From Clostridia bacterium (GTDB taxonomy: Bacteria > Bacillota > Clostridia > Acetivibrionales > DSM-2933), in assembly GCA_026418275.1 (NCBI GenBank), contig JAOABQ010000070.1, forward strand, positions 62,001-126,000: a stretch of 64,000 nt of DNA, in the 5' to 3' direction. Under the pieces are notes generated by a model that did no database searches, was not told where the DNA came from, and worked only from the letters and a program-made list of their open reading frames with translations. Position 1 is the first letter of the stretch, and every line of letters begins with the position of its first letter. Of this stretch, positions 35,870-44,689 are shown one piece after another. The position numbers were made by a program, and so were the translations under genes.

Positions 35870-36694
35870 TTATTCCTCTTCAGGCTTCTCTTCCTTTTCA
35901 TTAAATAAATTATCAATTTTATTATATGTTTGCCTGTTGACTACCCCTTTGGCCGTTAATTTGTGCTCTTTTTGAAATTTGGTAATGCACTGTTTAAGAG
36001 AAGTGCCGAAACGTCCATCAGGATAGCCCTTATAGTACCCCAGTTTTTTAAGTTTCGTTTGAATCATATAAACATCTGAGCCCACATCACCGCTTTTTAA
36101 GGTGCGGAATACCCAACCGGCATGTTCTATGGTAACCACAGTTCCATGGGGTACCAGCTTATATAATTCTTTTACATGGTTGTTTTTCATCCTTATACAG
36201 CCTTTAGATGCATTTGAATTTCCTATAAGCCAGGGATAGATGGTACCGTGAATTCCATATTTTCCCCAGGGTACATTAAATCCCAGCCATGCACCGCCAA
36301 AACCTTCTCCCCACGTGTCCTTGCTTATGATTTTCCATGAACCGAGAGGAGAAGGTGTACTGGCTTTCCCTCCGGATACCGGATATGTTTTTATAAGCTC
36401 TCCGTTTTTATAGACATACATTGAGAATTTGTCAAGGTTTATAAAAATATGATAACCCTTTTTGTTAATGGTCGGGCTTTGCCCTTTTGATTCCTCTTTC
36501 TTTTCCTCGCCCCCTGGACTCTCATTTAAAGGCATTCCTTGTGTCTCTTCATGGATTTCATTATTGACTTCCACCCACTCATTAGACTCCGGGTGACGAT
36601 CATCTAAAATAAGAATGTTATTCCTTAAAAATAAAAAAACACATACAACCAATAAAACAATTGAAACTCCAAATATCTTTTTTTTACTAATCAA
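35870..36694 (-). CDS. Membrane-anchored L,D-transpeptidase with C-terminal peptidoglycan-binding domain
   Basis: About 274 aa from a TTG start (36692-36694) placed 6 nt from GGGGGA; a GTG ten codons upstream lacks a site. Single N-terminal membrane helix (IFGVSIVLLVVCVFLFL), a polar stalk with E/K-rich stretches, a YkuD domain with YPVSGGKASTPSPLGSW, GKYGIHGT and the nucleophile motif SKGCIRM, then a PG_binding_1 domain (GDVGSDVYMIQTKLKKLGYY... to QTYNKIDNLF). It acts on the outer face of the membrane and crosslinks or remodels peptidoglycan. The catalytic motif has Lys in place of the usual His (SKGC versus SHGC), a common variant in this group. Confidence 0.9.
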   Translation of the reverse strand: MISKKKIFGVSIVLLVVCVFLFLRNNILILDDRHPESNEWVEVNNEIHEETQGMPLNESPGGEEKKEESKGQSPTINKKGYHIFINLDKFSMYVYKNGELIKTYPVSGGKASTPSPLGSWKIISKDTWGEGFGGAWLGFNVPWGKYGIHGTIYPWLIGNSNASKGCIRMKNNHVKELYKLVPHGTVVTIEHAGWVFRTLKSGDVGSDVYMIQTKLKKLGYYKGYPDGRFGTSLKQCITKFQKEHKLTAKGVVNRQTYNKIDNLFNEKEEKPEEE

Positions 36695-36789
36695 CTTCAA
36701 TCCCCCAATGATATAGCTTTTCACATTAATTATATGTCGAAGCTACTTGTACTATAATCAGTGGAGTATGATTAGTCTTGTTTTATGCG

Positions 36790-37224
36790 TTATATTGTTT
36801 TAGACAGTTTTTCAACTGCTTTTCTTGCAAAGTTTTGTGCGTTTTGCAAGTCAACTGCATTCGGGTGTTTCCTATTGAAAAAGATAAACGATTTTCCTTT
36901 ACATACAAAACTTTCTTCCAAGACCTCAATTCCCCGCTGCTTTAGAAGCTCTTTCATTTCAAGTATACCCCTATCCTGGCCTCCACTGGTTCCAAACACT
37001 GCCGCATGCTTAACCCGGCTTGAATCCAGTATATTAATAAAGTTCTTAACTTTTGGGTCAATTTTCCCTGCATAAATTCCACCGCCTATAAAAAGCAATC
37101 CTATGTTTTCCAATGGATATGCGGGTGGAATTGCTTCTTCCCTCTCTCCAATTTCTTTAGCGATAGCCTCCGCAACCTTTCTGGTATTTCCCGATTTACT
37201 GTGATACAATACTTTCATTTTCAT
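36790..37224 (-). CDS. Flavodoxin-family protein
   Basis: 144 aa, close to the size of short-chain flavodoxins. FMN-phosphate loop YHSKSGNTRKVAEAIAKEI at the N-terminus; IGGGIYAG in the 50s and FGTSGGQDRG for the isoalloxazine side. The acidic patch of true electron-transfer flavodoxins is weak, so it may be a flavodoxin-like oxidoreductase. Ribosome site GGAGGA. It is monocistronic, with a palindromic repeat (copy B) just upstream. Confidence 0.87.
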   Translation of the reverse strand: MKMKVLYHSKSGNTRKVAEAIAKEIGEREEAIPPAYPLENIGLLFIGGGIYAGKIDPKVKNFINILDSSRVKHAAVFGTSGGQDRGILEMKELLKQRGIEVLEESFVCKGKSFIFFNRKHPNAVDLQNAQNFARKAVEKLSKTI

Positions 37225-37254
37225 ATGTTCATCCTCCAGTACACCAGTATTTTT

Positions 37255-37361
37255 CTATATTGAACACGATAAAGATTTTACATCGCGTTTCAATTTCCTT
37301 GATTTAATATCGTGAAAATTCAATTTATCCATGTAAAATCATTTTCACAATCTATTTAGAC
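37255..37361 (+). repeat. Dispersed palindromic repeat, copy B
   Basis: Near-identical to the 19903 copy over about 105 bp. In hairpin 1 the stem pairs CGAT/ATCG where copy A has GCAAT/ATTGC, a compensated change. Hairpin 2 is GTGAAAAT/ATTTTCAC. It is located between the flavodoxin and YibQ-type deacetylase genes. Confidence 0.85.
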
Positions 37362-37415
37362 TTTAATTTTATTTTACCCTAATCCTATCCAAATTCAAGT
37401 TTTTTTGCGTCCGAC

Positions 37416-38273
37416 TCAATTCCCCAATTCCGATACATAAACTAACTGGATATTTTTCTCATCAAATTCGGGAAGCATTTCTGCTATCGCTTGTGCAGTC
37501 ACCTTACCGCCCTCCATTCCCACATGTCCGATTGCAACCGCCTGGCCTTTTCTAAGTGCTATCTCTCCGGCTTTTCTAAGTCTTTCTTTTACAAAACTTT
37601 TCGGTTTTTGCCCATCCAAGAAGACATCACGGTCGTAACACAGGATCTCTTTTGCCGCAGCAACCTTTTTTGCGATGGGCCGGGAGCTGGTACAGCTGTC
37701 TACAAAATAGAGCCCCTTTTCCTTAATAATATCCAATACACTTGATATAATTGCCTCATCCCCGCTTGCTTTAGAGCCCATGTGGTTGTTTGCCCCCTTG
37801 GCATAAGGCACACTATCAAATGCGTCCCTTACAATGGATTCAACCTCTTCGCCGCGCATAACCGACAAAATAGGCCTTGGTCCGAGCCAGCTTATCTTCC
37901 CTTTATTGGGCTCCATGGCCAAATGAACAATGACTTCAAAACCCCTTTCATGAGCCGTTTGTGCATCCGATTGGGAAAAAGTAAGAAAGGGCATTACAGC
38001 AAATGTCAAGTGCCTGTCAATGTTCATCATTTCTTTGACACCGTTGCGGTCCGAACCAAAGTCATCAATAATGATAGCCAGTTTTCCTGTTTTTATATCT
38101 GTATCACGAAGACCGGTATTGCTTGACGTATATTGAATTTTATAATAATTCAATATACAGTAACAAGATATGCAAAGCAGCATAACAAGAACTGCATAGA
38201 GGAAATAAGCCTTTTTGAGATCTACCAACAAAAGCTTTTTCTTAAGAACAACTATAATTCTTAAATTTTTCAT
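37416..38273 (-). CDS. YibQ-type divergent polysaccharide deacetylase
   Basis: 285 aa from ATG 38271-38273; an ATG six codons earlier is also in frame, and neither has a well-spaced ribosome site. N-terminal membrane helix (YFLYAVLVMLLCISCYCIL). Then the catalytic fold of the YibQ/divergent polysaccharide deacetylase family: LAIIIDDFGSDRNGV, TFAVMPFLTFS, GFEVIVHLAMEPN, NNHMGSKASGDE, FVDSCTSSRP, and AIGHVG. Aspartates and histidines for metal binding are present. The real substrate is unknown; it is probably outside the membrane. It lies between the repeat copy and the TM1266 gene. Confidence 0.85.
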   Translation of the reverse strand: MKNLRIIVVLKKKLLLVDLKKAYFLYAVLVMLLCISCYCILNYYKIQYTSSNTGLRDTDIKTGKLAIIIDDFGSDRNGVKEMMNIDRHLTFAVMPFLTFSQSDAQTAHERGFEVIVHLAMEPNKGKISWLGPRPILSVMRGEEVESIVRDAFDSVPYAKGANNHMGSKASGDEAIISSVLDIIKEKGLYFVDSCTSSRPIAKKVAAAKEILCYDRDVFLDGQKPKSFVKERLRKAGEIALRKGQAVAIGHVGMEGGKVTAQAIAEMLPEFDEKNIQLVYVSELGN

Positions 38274-38432
38274 ATCCCTTCCGTTCACCATTGTTATTCT
38301 TAAAATTATATATACTCAAAAGGCAGGTAAAGTATGATTAATACCTGTTGACATGAATGATAGGCATGCTTAAGGAGGTTAGCGGGCTTTCTTCGGATTT
38401 TTATTGACCGCATCGAAGCAGCGCAAAGAAAA

Positions 38433-38456
38433 AAGAGGGCTTTATCCCCCCCTCTT
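38433..38456 (-). terminator. Terminator of the TM1266 gene
   Basis: AAGAGGG and CCCTCTT around a 10-nt loop, overlapping the stop codon; the minus-strand tail is TTTTTTC. Confidence 0.8.
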
Positions 38457-38703
38457 ACTTCATATTCAAAGTTTTAACATGAACACCTTCTAATGATTGC
38501 AACTCCTGTTCAAACGATAGTATTCTTTCTGCTTTATCCCTGACACTCAAAGTGATAAGTCCATGCTCTTCATCTCCCGGATCATGGATTCCCACACGGG
38601 ACAAAACGCTATCCCCATACTTTGTAAGGATTTCTTGTAATTTCGGTGCTGCTTGGGTCCTTTTATCCACTAAAATCCCCATGATACTCAAGCTTTTTTT
38701 CAT
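38455..38703 (-). CDS. TM1266-family iron-only hydrogenase system regulator
   Basis: 82-aa ACT-like protein. MGILVDKRTQAAPKLQEIL, YGDSVLSRVGIHDP and HGLITLSVR are the family hallmarks. Members are often linked to HydEFG maturation genes and were named as a regulator of the [FeFe]-hydrogenase system, although a direct role is unproven. No hydrogenase genes are in this window. Ribosome site AAGGAGA. It is monocistronic. Confidence 0.88.
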   Translation of the reverse strand: MKKSLSIMGILVDKRTQAAPKLQEILTKYGDSVLSRVGIHDPGDEEHGLITLSVRDKAERILSFEQELQSLEGVHVKTLNMK

Positions 38704-38877
38704 AAAATCATCTCCTTATGTGTGAAAGTTGCCCTAAAAACCACATTCTCATTGGTTAAGCTTCATAGTCTAAAATTAGTATCTCCTGAATGCCCTTTAT
38801 TAAACAGATATTTTGAGAATAATAATAGGACAGGAACAAATAATAAGAACAATAAAAAATGATCGGAGGTAACTTCT

Positions 38878-39093
38878 ATGAAAGCAAATAAATTTATTGT
38901 AAATGGACTGACTGATGCAAGCAAAATACCGGATATAAAAGCTTCCATCCGTTCTCATGACGGAATCAACTCGGTAAGGGTGGACATGCAGGCAAATACC
39001 GTGACTGTCGATTATGATGAGGGTAGATACAATGAAGGAGATATCAAAAATTTCGTAAACGAAACGGGATTGAACGTTACACAAGTAAAATAA
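38878..39093 (+). CDS. HMA-like small protein lacking the CxxC metal motif
   Basis: 71 aa with the ferredoxin-like beta-alpha-beta fold of heavy-metal-associated domains: KFIVNGLTDASKIPDIKASI, HDGINSVRVDMQANTVTVDY, NEGDIKNFVNETGLNV. The usual MxCxxC copper-binding motif is absent (GLTDAS at that position), so it cannot bind copper in the normal way. Relatives of this form occur in clostridia as stand-alone proteins with unknown function. Ribosome site GGAGGT. Confidence 0.8.
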   Translation: MKANKFIVNGLTDASKIPDIKASIRSHDGINSVRVDMQANTVTVDYDEGRYNEGDIKNFVNETGLNVTQVK

Positions 39094-39179
39094 GTAGATT
39101 AATTAGTAAGGCAAACTGCCAGCCAAAATAAATCAATAAATACTGCACATGAAAACACATTTCATCAAGGAGATTGAAG

Positions 39180-40268
39180 ATGCAAAAAATTCGTTTAGGA
39201 GTAATTGGAACCGGACTTGCCTGGGAAAGACTTCATTACCCGGCTATTCAAAAAATGCCTGACAAATATGAAATTGCTGCCCTTTGCAACCGCACAAAAA
39301 AAGATGCAGAGGAGTTTGCCAAAAAAATCAACCTGGACCCAAGCAATGTATATGATGATTATCATGAGATGTTGAAACGGAAGGATATTGACGCAGTCGA
39401 TATTCTGGTACCCATAGAACTCAACTATGAAGTTTCTGAGGATGTAGCCAAAGCAGGCAAGAATTTTATCTGCGAAAAGCCCATGGCACCCAATATGGAA
39501 CAAGCCAGAGCATTCCTTAAAATATCCGAAAAATATAACGTAAAAATCATGATTGCAGAAAATTACAGGTATAATGAGGAAAACAACAAGTTAAAAGAGC
39601 TTGTGAGCAGCGGAAAAATCGGTGATGTTATCTACTTTATAAGAAACAACGTTTCCTGTTTTCCCTGCGAGATGACAAAGGATACCTATGCAGGAGCCGA
39701 ATGGAGACAGCACCCCGACTTTTCCGGAGGAGCTTTTTTAGATGCTGCACTGCATGATCTGGCTGCACTAAGACATATTTTCGGAGCCATAGACTGTGTA
39801 CAAGCCTTTGGGAAACCGCAAAAAGAGGACTTCAACCCTTATATTTCTGTGAATACCAACATCCTGTTTAAAAACGGTATCATCGGCCAATATACTTATT
39901 TCCCGTCAGGTATTGAATCTCAAAGACCTTTGGTAGGCTTAAGAATTTTCGGAACCAAAGGGGAGATCTATCTGGAAGAGAAGTCATGTGGGGTGATCAA
40001 TATCGCCTATAGTGACGGAAGTTCTGAAAAAGTCAGCTATACACCTGAACAAGGCTACTATAACGAACTTGTAAATTTCTACAACGCAGTAAAGGGTACA
40101 GAACAAATTTCTGTAACACCTGAAATTGAGTTTGGTGATGTGAAAACCGTTTTTAATATTTTGGAATCTATATCTAAAAAGGAAATTATTTATGTAGACG
40201 ACGCGCCAAAATCCAAAGTAGGACATCCCACAAAATCAAAGGAAACCCAGTCCTATATTTTACAGTAA
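39180..40268 (+). CDS. Gfo/Idh/MocA-type NAD(P)-dependent oxidoreductase
   Basis: 362 aa. N-terminal Rossmann fold (IRLGVIGTGLAWERLHYPAI) and CNRTKKDAEEFA, then the conserved EKPMAPNMEQAR (residues about 98-109) with catalytic Lys, AENYRYNEENNK, and the C-terminal alpha/beta domain starting FSGGAFLDAALHDLAALRHI. Substrates of this family are sugars, inositols or related polyols; the specific one is unknown. The start is ATG 39180 with AAGGAG 7 nt upstream; a TTG two codons before is less likely. It is monocistronic and shares a terminator with thrC. Confidence 0.88.
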   Translation: MQKIRLGVIGTGLAWERLHYPAIQKMPDKYEIAALCNRTKKDAEEFAKKINLDPSNVYDDYHEMLKRKDIDAVDILVPIELNYEVSEDVAKAGKNFICEKPMAPNMEQARAFLKISEKYNVKIMIAENYRYNEENNKLKELVSSGKIGDVIYFIRNNVSCFPCEMTKDTYAGAEWRQHPDFSGGAFLDAALHDLAALRHIFGAIDCVQAFGKPQKEDFNPYISVNTNILFKNGIIGQYTYFPSGIESQRPLVGLRIFGTKGEIYLEEKSCGVINIAYSDGSSEKVSYTPEQGYYNELVNFYNAVKGTEQISVTPEIEFGDVKTVFNILESISKKEIIYVDDAPKSKVGHPTKSKETQSYILQ

Positions 40269-40272
40269 ACAA

Positions 40273-40319
40273 ACGACAAAACTCCAGCCAAAGACTTACC
40301 TTCACTGGAGTTTTGTCGT
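40273..40319. terminator. Bidirectional terminator between the oxidoreductase gene and thrC
   Basis: ACGACAAAACTCCAG and its exact complement, 15-bp stem with a 17-nt loop; the minus side is followed by TTTGTTT. Confidence 0.9.
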
Positions 40320-40352
40320 CATAAACCCATTATCCTGTTATAAATAGGGATT

Positions 40353-41855
40353 TTACAATCCAAGTATTTTTTCTACTTTTTCTTTCATTTCGGATTTGCT
40401 GCATAATTCTGAATGCAAAACATCCTTTTTATCCAAATCCTTGAGACTTTCCGGTATGGAAAGGTTGCCTTCTTTCGCAAGTACGGCAAGGAGTTCAAAT
40501 TCACTTTTCCCTTTTACAGCTTCGGAGCCCCAAATAGCCTTTACAACACTTTCATTAAATTTAAATGGGCTTGCTGTGGATGCAACCACCGTTTTAGTCA
40601 TATCTCCGGTAGAAATCACATACTTATCATATACATCAATTCCAACCGCGGTATGCGTATCCACAACATACCGGTATTCCTTATAAATGCTTTCGATGGT
40701 CTTTAATGTTTCACTTTCACTTGTAAAACCTGCCCAAAGAAGTTTGGATATTTTCTTTTTCACTTCATCATCTATGGTATATACGCCACTTGTCTTTAGC
40801 TTATTCATCCAATCACTCACTGTATTTGCATCATGTCCTGTGATTTCATAAAGAAGTCTTTCTAAATTGCTTGATATCAATATGTCCATGGAAGGCGACA
40901 TGGTTTTCTTAAATGCCCTGTTCCGGTCATAAACTCCCGTATAAATAAAATCAGTTAATACATTATTCTCATTGGATGCACAAATAAGCTTGTTGATAGG
41001 AAGTCCCATCTCTAAAGCATAATAAGCCGCTAAAATATTCCCGAAATTTCCCGTCGGAACTACAATGTTGATCTTATCACCTAACTGAATCTGTCCATCT
41101 TTGATAAGGTCAGCATAAGCAGAAAAATAGTAAACAATTTGAGGCACCAATCTTCCCCAATTGATCGAGTTGGCAGATGAGAATTTATATCCGTTTTTCT
41201 CCATCTCTTGCTGGAGTGCAGCATCGGTAAAGATCGTTTTAACGCCGCTTTGAGCATCATCGAAATTTCCTTCAACCGCAATAGAATACACATTTTTTCC
41301 TTCCTGTGTAATCATTTGCAGCCTTTGAACTTCACTAACCCCATTGCTGGGGAAAAATACCATTACCTGTGTACCTTCAACATCTTTGAATCCTTCTAAA
41401 GCAGCTTTACCTGTATCCCCGGATGTCGCAACCAAAATAACAATGTTGCATTTTTCACCCGTTTTCCCGACTGCTTTAACCAAGAGGTGCGGCAATATTT
41501 GTAGTGCCATATCCTTAAATGCACATGTCGGGCCATGCCAAAGCTCTAAGATGCTAACATTTTCATTTAAGTTCACTAACGGAGTAATACTGGAAAATCC
41601 TCCGAACTTGGATGTGGTGTAAGCCTCATTAACACATTCAGTCAATTCATCTATGGTATAATCATCAAGATAATGCTTTAATATCTCTACTGCTCTTTCC
41701 TGGTAGCTCATATCGACAAGTTTATTGATTTGATCCATATTTAATTTAACAATATGCTCAGGTACAAATAACCCCCCATCAGGAGCAATGCCCATCTTGA
41801 TCGCCTCTGCCGACAATACGGATTTTAATCCGCCTCTTGTACTTTCGTAAAACAT
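40353..41855 (-). CDS. thrC: Threonine synthase
   Basis: Converts O-phosphohomoserine to threonine with PLP. 500 aa, the longer class-I type. N-terminal FYESTRGGLKSVLSAEAI, PLP-Lys region HGPTCAFKDMALQILPHLL, NIVVPTGNFGNILAAYYAL, and STASPFKFNESVVKAIWG at the C-terminus. The start is ATG 41853-41855 with GGAGG at 5 nt; a TTG four codons upstream is part of the ribosome site. The other aspartate-family genes (two aspartate kinases, hom) are 18 kb away. thrC stands alone here, with a repeat copy in its upstream region. Confidence 0.96.
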   Translation of the reverse strand: MFYESTRGGLKSVLSAEAIKMGIAPDGGLFVPEHIVKLNMDQINKLVDMSYQERAVEILKHYLDDYTIDELTECVNEAYTTSKFGGFSSITPLVNLNENVSILELWHGPTCAFKDMALQILPHLLVKAVGKTGEKCNIVILVATSGDTGKAALEGFKDVEGTQVMVFFPSNGVSEVQRLQMITQEGKNVYSIAVEGNFDDAQSGVKTIFTDAALQQEMEKNGYKFSSANSINWGRLVPQIVYYFSAYADLIKDGQIQLGDKINIVVPTGNFGNILAAYYALEMGLPINKLICASNENNVLTDFIYTGVYDRNRAFKKTMSPSMDILISSNLERLLYEITGHDANTVSDWMNKLKTSGVYTIDDEVKKKISKLLWAGFTSESETLKTIESIYKEYRYVVDTHTAVGIDVYDKYVISTGDMTKTVVASTASPFKFNESVVKAIWGSEAVKGKSEFELLAVLAKEGNLSIPESLKDLDKKDVLHSELCSKSEMKEKVEKILGL

Positions 41856-41895
41856 AATAACCTCCAATAATTCATCTATAGATCTTTATGGCTAT

Positions 41896-41936
41896 CTATA
41901 TTGAACGCGATAAATATTTTCATCGCACTTCAATTA
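41896..41936 (+). repeat. Dispersed palindromic repeat, copy D (first hairpin only)
   Basis: Matches hairpin 1 of copies A and B: CTATATTGAA-C-GCGAT, loop TAAATATTTTC, ATCGC-AC-TTCAATT. The paired change GCGAT/ATCGC versus GCAAT/ATTGC in copy A shows stem-preserving substitution. The second hairpin is replaced by an unrelated structured element (next entry). Confidence 0.8.
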
Positions 41937-41937
41937 A

Positions 41938-42044
41938 CTAGTGCTTTTTAACACGACAAATTTTAAGTTTCAAAGTGTTAAAAATGCAATTCCTCTGTTT
42001 GTGCCTCGCATACCCTAGAAAAGAATTACGTTACAAGGCACTAG
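41938..42044. repeat. Complex structured intergenic element
   Basis: Outer arms CTAGTGC (41938-41944) and GCACTAG (42038-42044). Inside are a perfect 10-bp hairpin TTTTTAACAC/GTGTTAAAAA (41945-41984) and a competing hairpin GTGCCT/AGGCAC (42001-42040). Three-way-junction-like. It lies upstream of thrC and downstream of the patatin gene; it may be a small mobile or regulatory DNA element. Confidence 0.5.
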
Positions 42045-42173
42045 GTTTACGATAAAGAATGCTATTTTGTAATTCTTTATGTATCCCATTTTAATATTTT
42101 CCGCCTATTATAATATAACAAATATGAAAAGAAAGCAAATCCCTTTATATATAATGCACTAAAAACCATATAT

Positions 42174-42220
42174 TGTGTAAGGCAGGCATCCAATGCTTTT
42201 GGGGATGCCTGCCTTACACA
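42174..42220 (-). terminator. Strong hairpin after the patatin-like gene
   Basis: TGTGTAAGGCAGGCATCC and its exact complement (18 bp), 11-nt loop. It lies 30 bp past the stop. The tail is only moderately U-rich. Confidence 0.75.
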
Positions 42221-42250
42221 GTTGGGCAGATTCTTCAAGCTTTATATAGT

Positions 42251-43318
42251 CTACTTCTTTGTACTTATACCTTCCAATCTATCAAATAAAATATTTCCCG
42301 CTTTCCTTCCTTCATCGATTAAGTAGTCCTTATCCTTATCACTTAAATCAAAGTCCAGGAATGACACTTTGGAAGCGTCAATTTCAGCCATATTCTGAAG
42401 ATGGATATTGTCATTTTTTGTCGGGATACCCAGATCATGCACCTTTGATATTAAAAACTTTAACGCATTTAACGGCGTGTCAATGCTAATCAGTTTCTTT
42501 TCACCATACATTCTAAATATCAGGGTCTTTTTTCTCTCTTCAACAAGCCAAAACGGAAGGTTATCAAAAACACCCCCATCAACCAAGTTGTACTTATTTC
42601 CTTGAGTACTGGTAATTTGTACCGGTTTAAATGCAAATGGAACACTCGTACTCATCCTGACTGCTTTTGAAATTTCAAGTTTATCCGGGTCAGACCCGTA
42701 AAAAGCAATATCATCAGGTAATACAATCACTTTGGCACGGGTTGCATCGAAGGCAGTCATCCTAATTTTATAACCCCTTGGATTTAACTGGTCTTTCGAC
42801 TGGGTCCTGACATCCCCAAAAACTCTGATTCCTTTTGCTGCAAGTACTTTATAAACCCACTCTTCCAAATAATCACCATCAAAGAGGCAGCCTTCATTGC
42901 TATAGGTGATAATATTGTTTAAAATATTCCCCCGATAATCCCGGTAACCGGCATAAATGCCTCCATAGCGGTTCATACCGGGTAAATAGTTTTGGCTTAA
43001 GAAATACTCCACATTACTTCCCCGGTAATCGCCATAGACTCTGACAAAATTTAAGTACCTCTCAACAACAGGTACTTTCTTTTTGATTTCTTCCATTTTA
43101 ATGTTACCAAAGTTAAAATCCTTTAGGATCCTTCCCAACTCAACAGCTTTATAACCCGCCGCCTTGATAGAACCTGCCAATGACCCTGCAGAGACCCCTG
43201 CAATATTTAGGAATTCATATCCTCTTCTTTCGGCAGCTTCAAAAACCCCAACATATGCGATTCCTTTTACTCCGCCACCGCCCAATATCAGATTAAACAA
43301 TTTATTCTCTTGCGTCAA
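42251..43318 (-). CDS. Patatin-like phospholipase
   Basis: 355 aa. Oxyanion-hole motif LILGGGGVKGIAYVG (10-24), nucleophile elbow GVSAGS (around 43), and the catalytic aspartate in NLVDGGVFDNLP. The family cleaves membrane lipid acyl chains. No signal peptide or transmembrane segment, so it is cytoplasmic or secreted by another route. It begins with TTG (43316-43318); the ribosome site is weak (AGGACGG 10 nt upstream). It is monocistronic. Confidence 0.88.
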   Translation of the reverse strand: MTQENKLFNLILGGGGVKGIAYVGVFEAAERRGYEFLNIAGVSAGSLAGSIKAAGYKAVELGRILKDFNFGNIKMEEIKKKVPVVERYLNFVRVYGDYRGSNVEYFLSQNYLPGMNRYGGIYAGYRDYRGNILNNIITYSNEGCLFDGDYLEEWVYKVLAAKGIRVFGDVRTQSKDQLNPRGYKIRMTAFDATRAKVIVLPDDIAFYGSDPDKLEISKAVRMSTSVPFAFKPVQITSTQGNKYNLVDGGVFDNLPFWLVEERKKTLIFRMYGEKKLISIDTPLNALKFLISKVHDLGIPTKNDNIHLQNMAEIDASKVSFLDFDLSDKDKDYLIDEGRKAGNILFDRLEGISTKK

Positions 43319-43422
43319 CTTAACAACCGTCCTAAAAAGAATACCTATTCTATTTTTATTAAGATCATTGTAAAAATAGAAGTATGTGTAGAACGCAAAT
43401 AAAAGATTCCACCCATAAGGTA

Positions 43423-44535
43423 TTATCCCGCGGCAGTAAGTTCTTTCAATCTATTTTTCGCACTCCGGGCATATCTGCTTTTTGGGTAATGGTCCCTTAC
43501 CTTTTCAAAGCTTGAAACCGCGTTCATAACATCCCCTAATCCTTTATAGCACAACCCGGTATTATAAGTCAGCACGTCCATAAAACTCCACTGGTCCCCA
43601 TATCTTTTTACCTTCTCAAATTGACTAATGGCTTCCTGGTATTTTTTTGCGTTTAAAAGTTTATTCCCCTCATAATAAGCATTCACTGCAGCTTTGGGCA
43701 AAGCAATTTCGTATAACTTATCAAATTTTTCTCTTTCCTCATTTTTTAATCCGATAGACTTTAAAACCATGAGTTCATCCGCGGCAGACTGATATTTTCT
43801 TTCGTTCACCAATTTTTCAATGGCAAAAAGTTTATTCGCCCCTTTGTAATAGTCCAATTCCAATTTGAAAACTTGATTTTGGGCATTCTGTGCTTCCCCA
43901 TCTTTTTTTAGCTGTGTGTACTCCTGATTTAACTTATCGTATTGGGACTTATAAGATATGTTTTCACTGCCGGTGTCAAGCATATCGCTTTCACTGCCAC
44001 TAAAATAGAAGGGTAAACTGATTAGAAAAACAAGAATTACACCTGCCATAAAACTAAAAACATATTTTCTAGCATCATTTAACTTTGTTCCGCCGTTTCC
44101 CTTTAAAGCCTTACCTGCCTTATTATCTTCATTTTTTAGCTTTACCTTTCCGCGACCCTTGGATTTCCGTTCTGAAGTTGATGCTATATAGCCATGACCC
44201 GGGTCCAACTGCTCCAAATACCCAAGTGCCTTTACACTGTTATTCTCTGCATCAACTACTTTTTTAAACATTTCCACCGCTTTGGGATAATCGTGAACAT
44301 AGGCATAACAAAGCCCCAAAAGGTTCATCGCCTCATGAAAATTCGGATTCATGGCAATGGTTTTTTTGAGTTCAATGATTGCAATATCCTCACTTTTGCT
44401 TTTCAAGTTCTCTATTGCTTTATTATATAAAATAATGGAATTTCTTATATGATCCGGAATCTCTACATTGTTTTCTTCCAATCGAATGAGATCAATCGAA
44501 GGAAAGTTTTGGAGTTCCTGCTTAAGGTCAAACAC
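43423..44535 (-). CDS. TPR protein with a central membrane helix
   Basis: 370 aa from GTG 44533-44535, 5 nt after GGAGGTG; frames upstream lack a better start. N-terminal TPR repeats (about 45-120: NKAIENLKSKSEDIAIIELK, EAMNLLGLCYAYVHDYPKAV), a basic linker (SERKSKGRGKVKLKN), one membrane helix (YVFSFMAGVILVFLISLPFY), a coiled coil (QYDKLNQEYTQLKKDGEAQN), then more TPR-like repeats (KKYQEAISQFEKVKRYGDQW, YNTGLCYKGLGDVMNAVSSF) on the other side. It looks like a bitopic scaffold that links cytoplasmic and extracytoplasmic partners. It follows folC on the same strand after a 154-bp gap. Confidence 0.78.
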   Translation of the reverse strand: MFDLKQELQNFPSIDLIRLEENNVEIPDHIRNSIILYNKAIENLKSKSEDIAIIELKKTIAMNPNFHEAMNLLGLCYAYVHDYPKAVEMFKKVVDAENNSVKALGYLEQLDPGHGYIASTSERKSKGRGKVKLKNEDNKAGKALKGNGGTKLNDARKYVFSFMAGVILVFLISLPFYFSGSESDMLDTGSENISYKSQYDKLNQEYTQLKKDGEAQNAQNQVFKLELDYYKGANKLFAIEKLVNERKYQSAADELMVLKSIGLKNEEREKFDKLYEIALPKAAVNAYYEGNKLLNAKKYQEAISQFEKVKRYGDQWSFMDVLTYNTGLCYKGLGDVMNAVSSFEKVRDHYPKSRYARSAKNRLKELTAAG

Positions 44536-44689
44536 AAACACACCTCCAATTTGGCTAGACAATCACACCCACTTATTTACTGCTTCATTTCATCTATGTA
44601 TCAATAGTAAAACTCCCAATTAAAAGACCTGCTATGCGTAATCTCCCAGAAATCAAATTCAACCTTTCAAGTCTCATTTCACAAATTAT

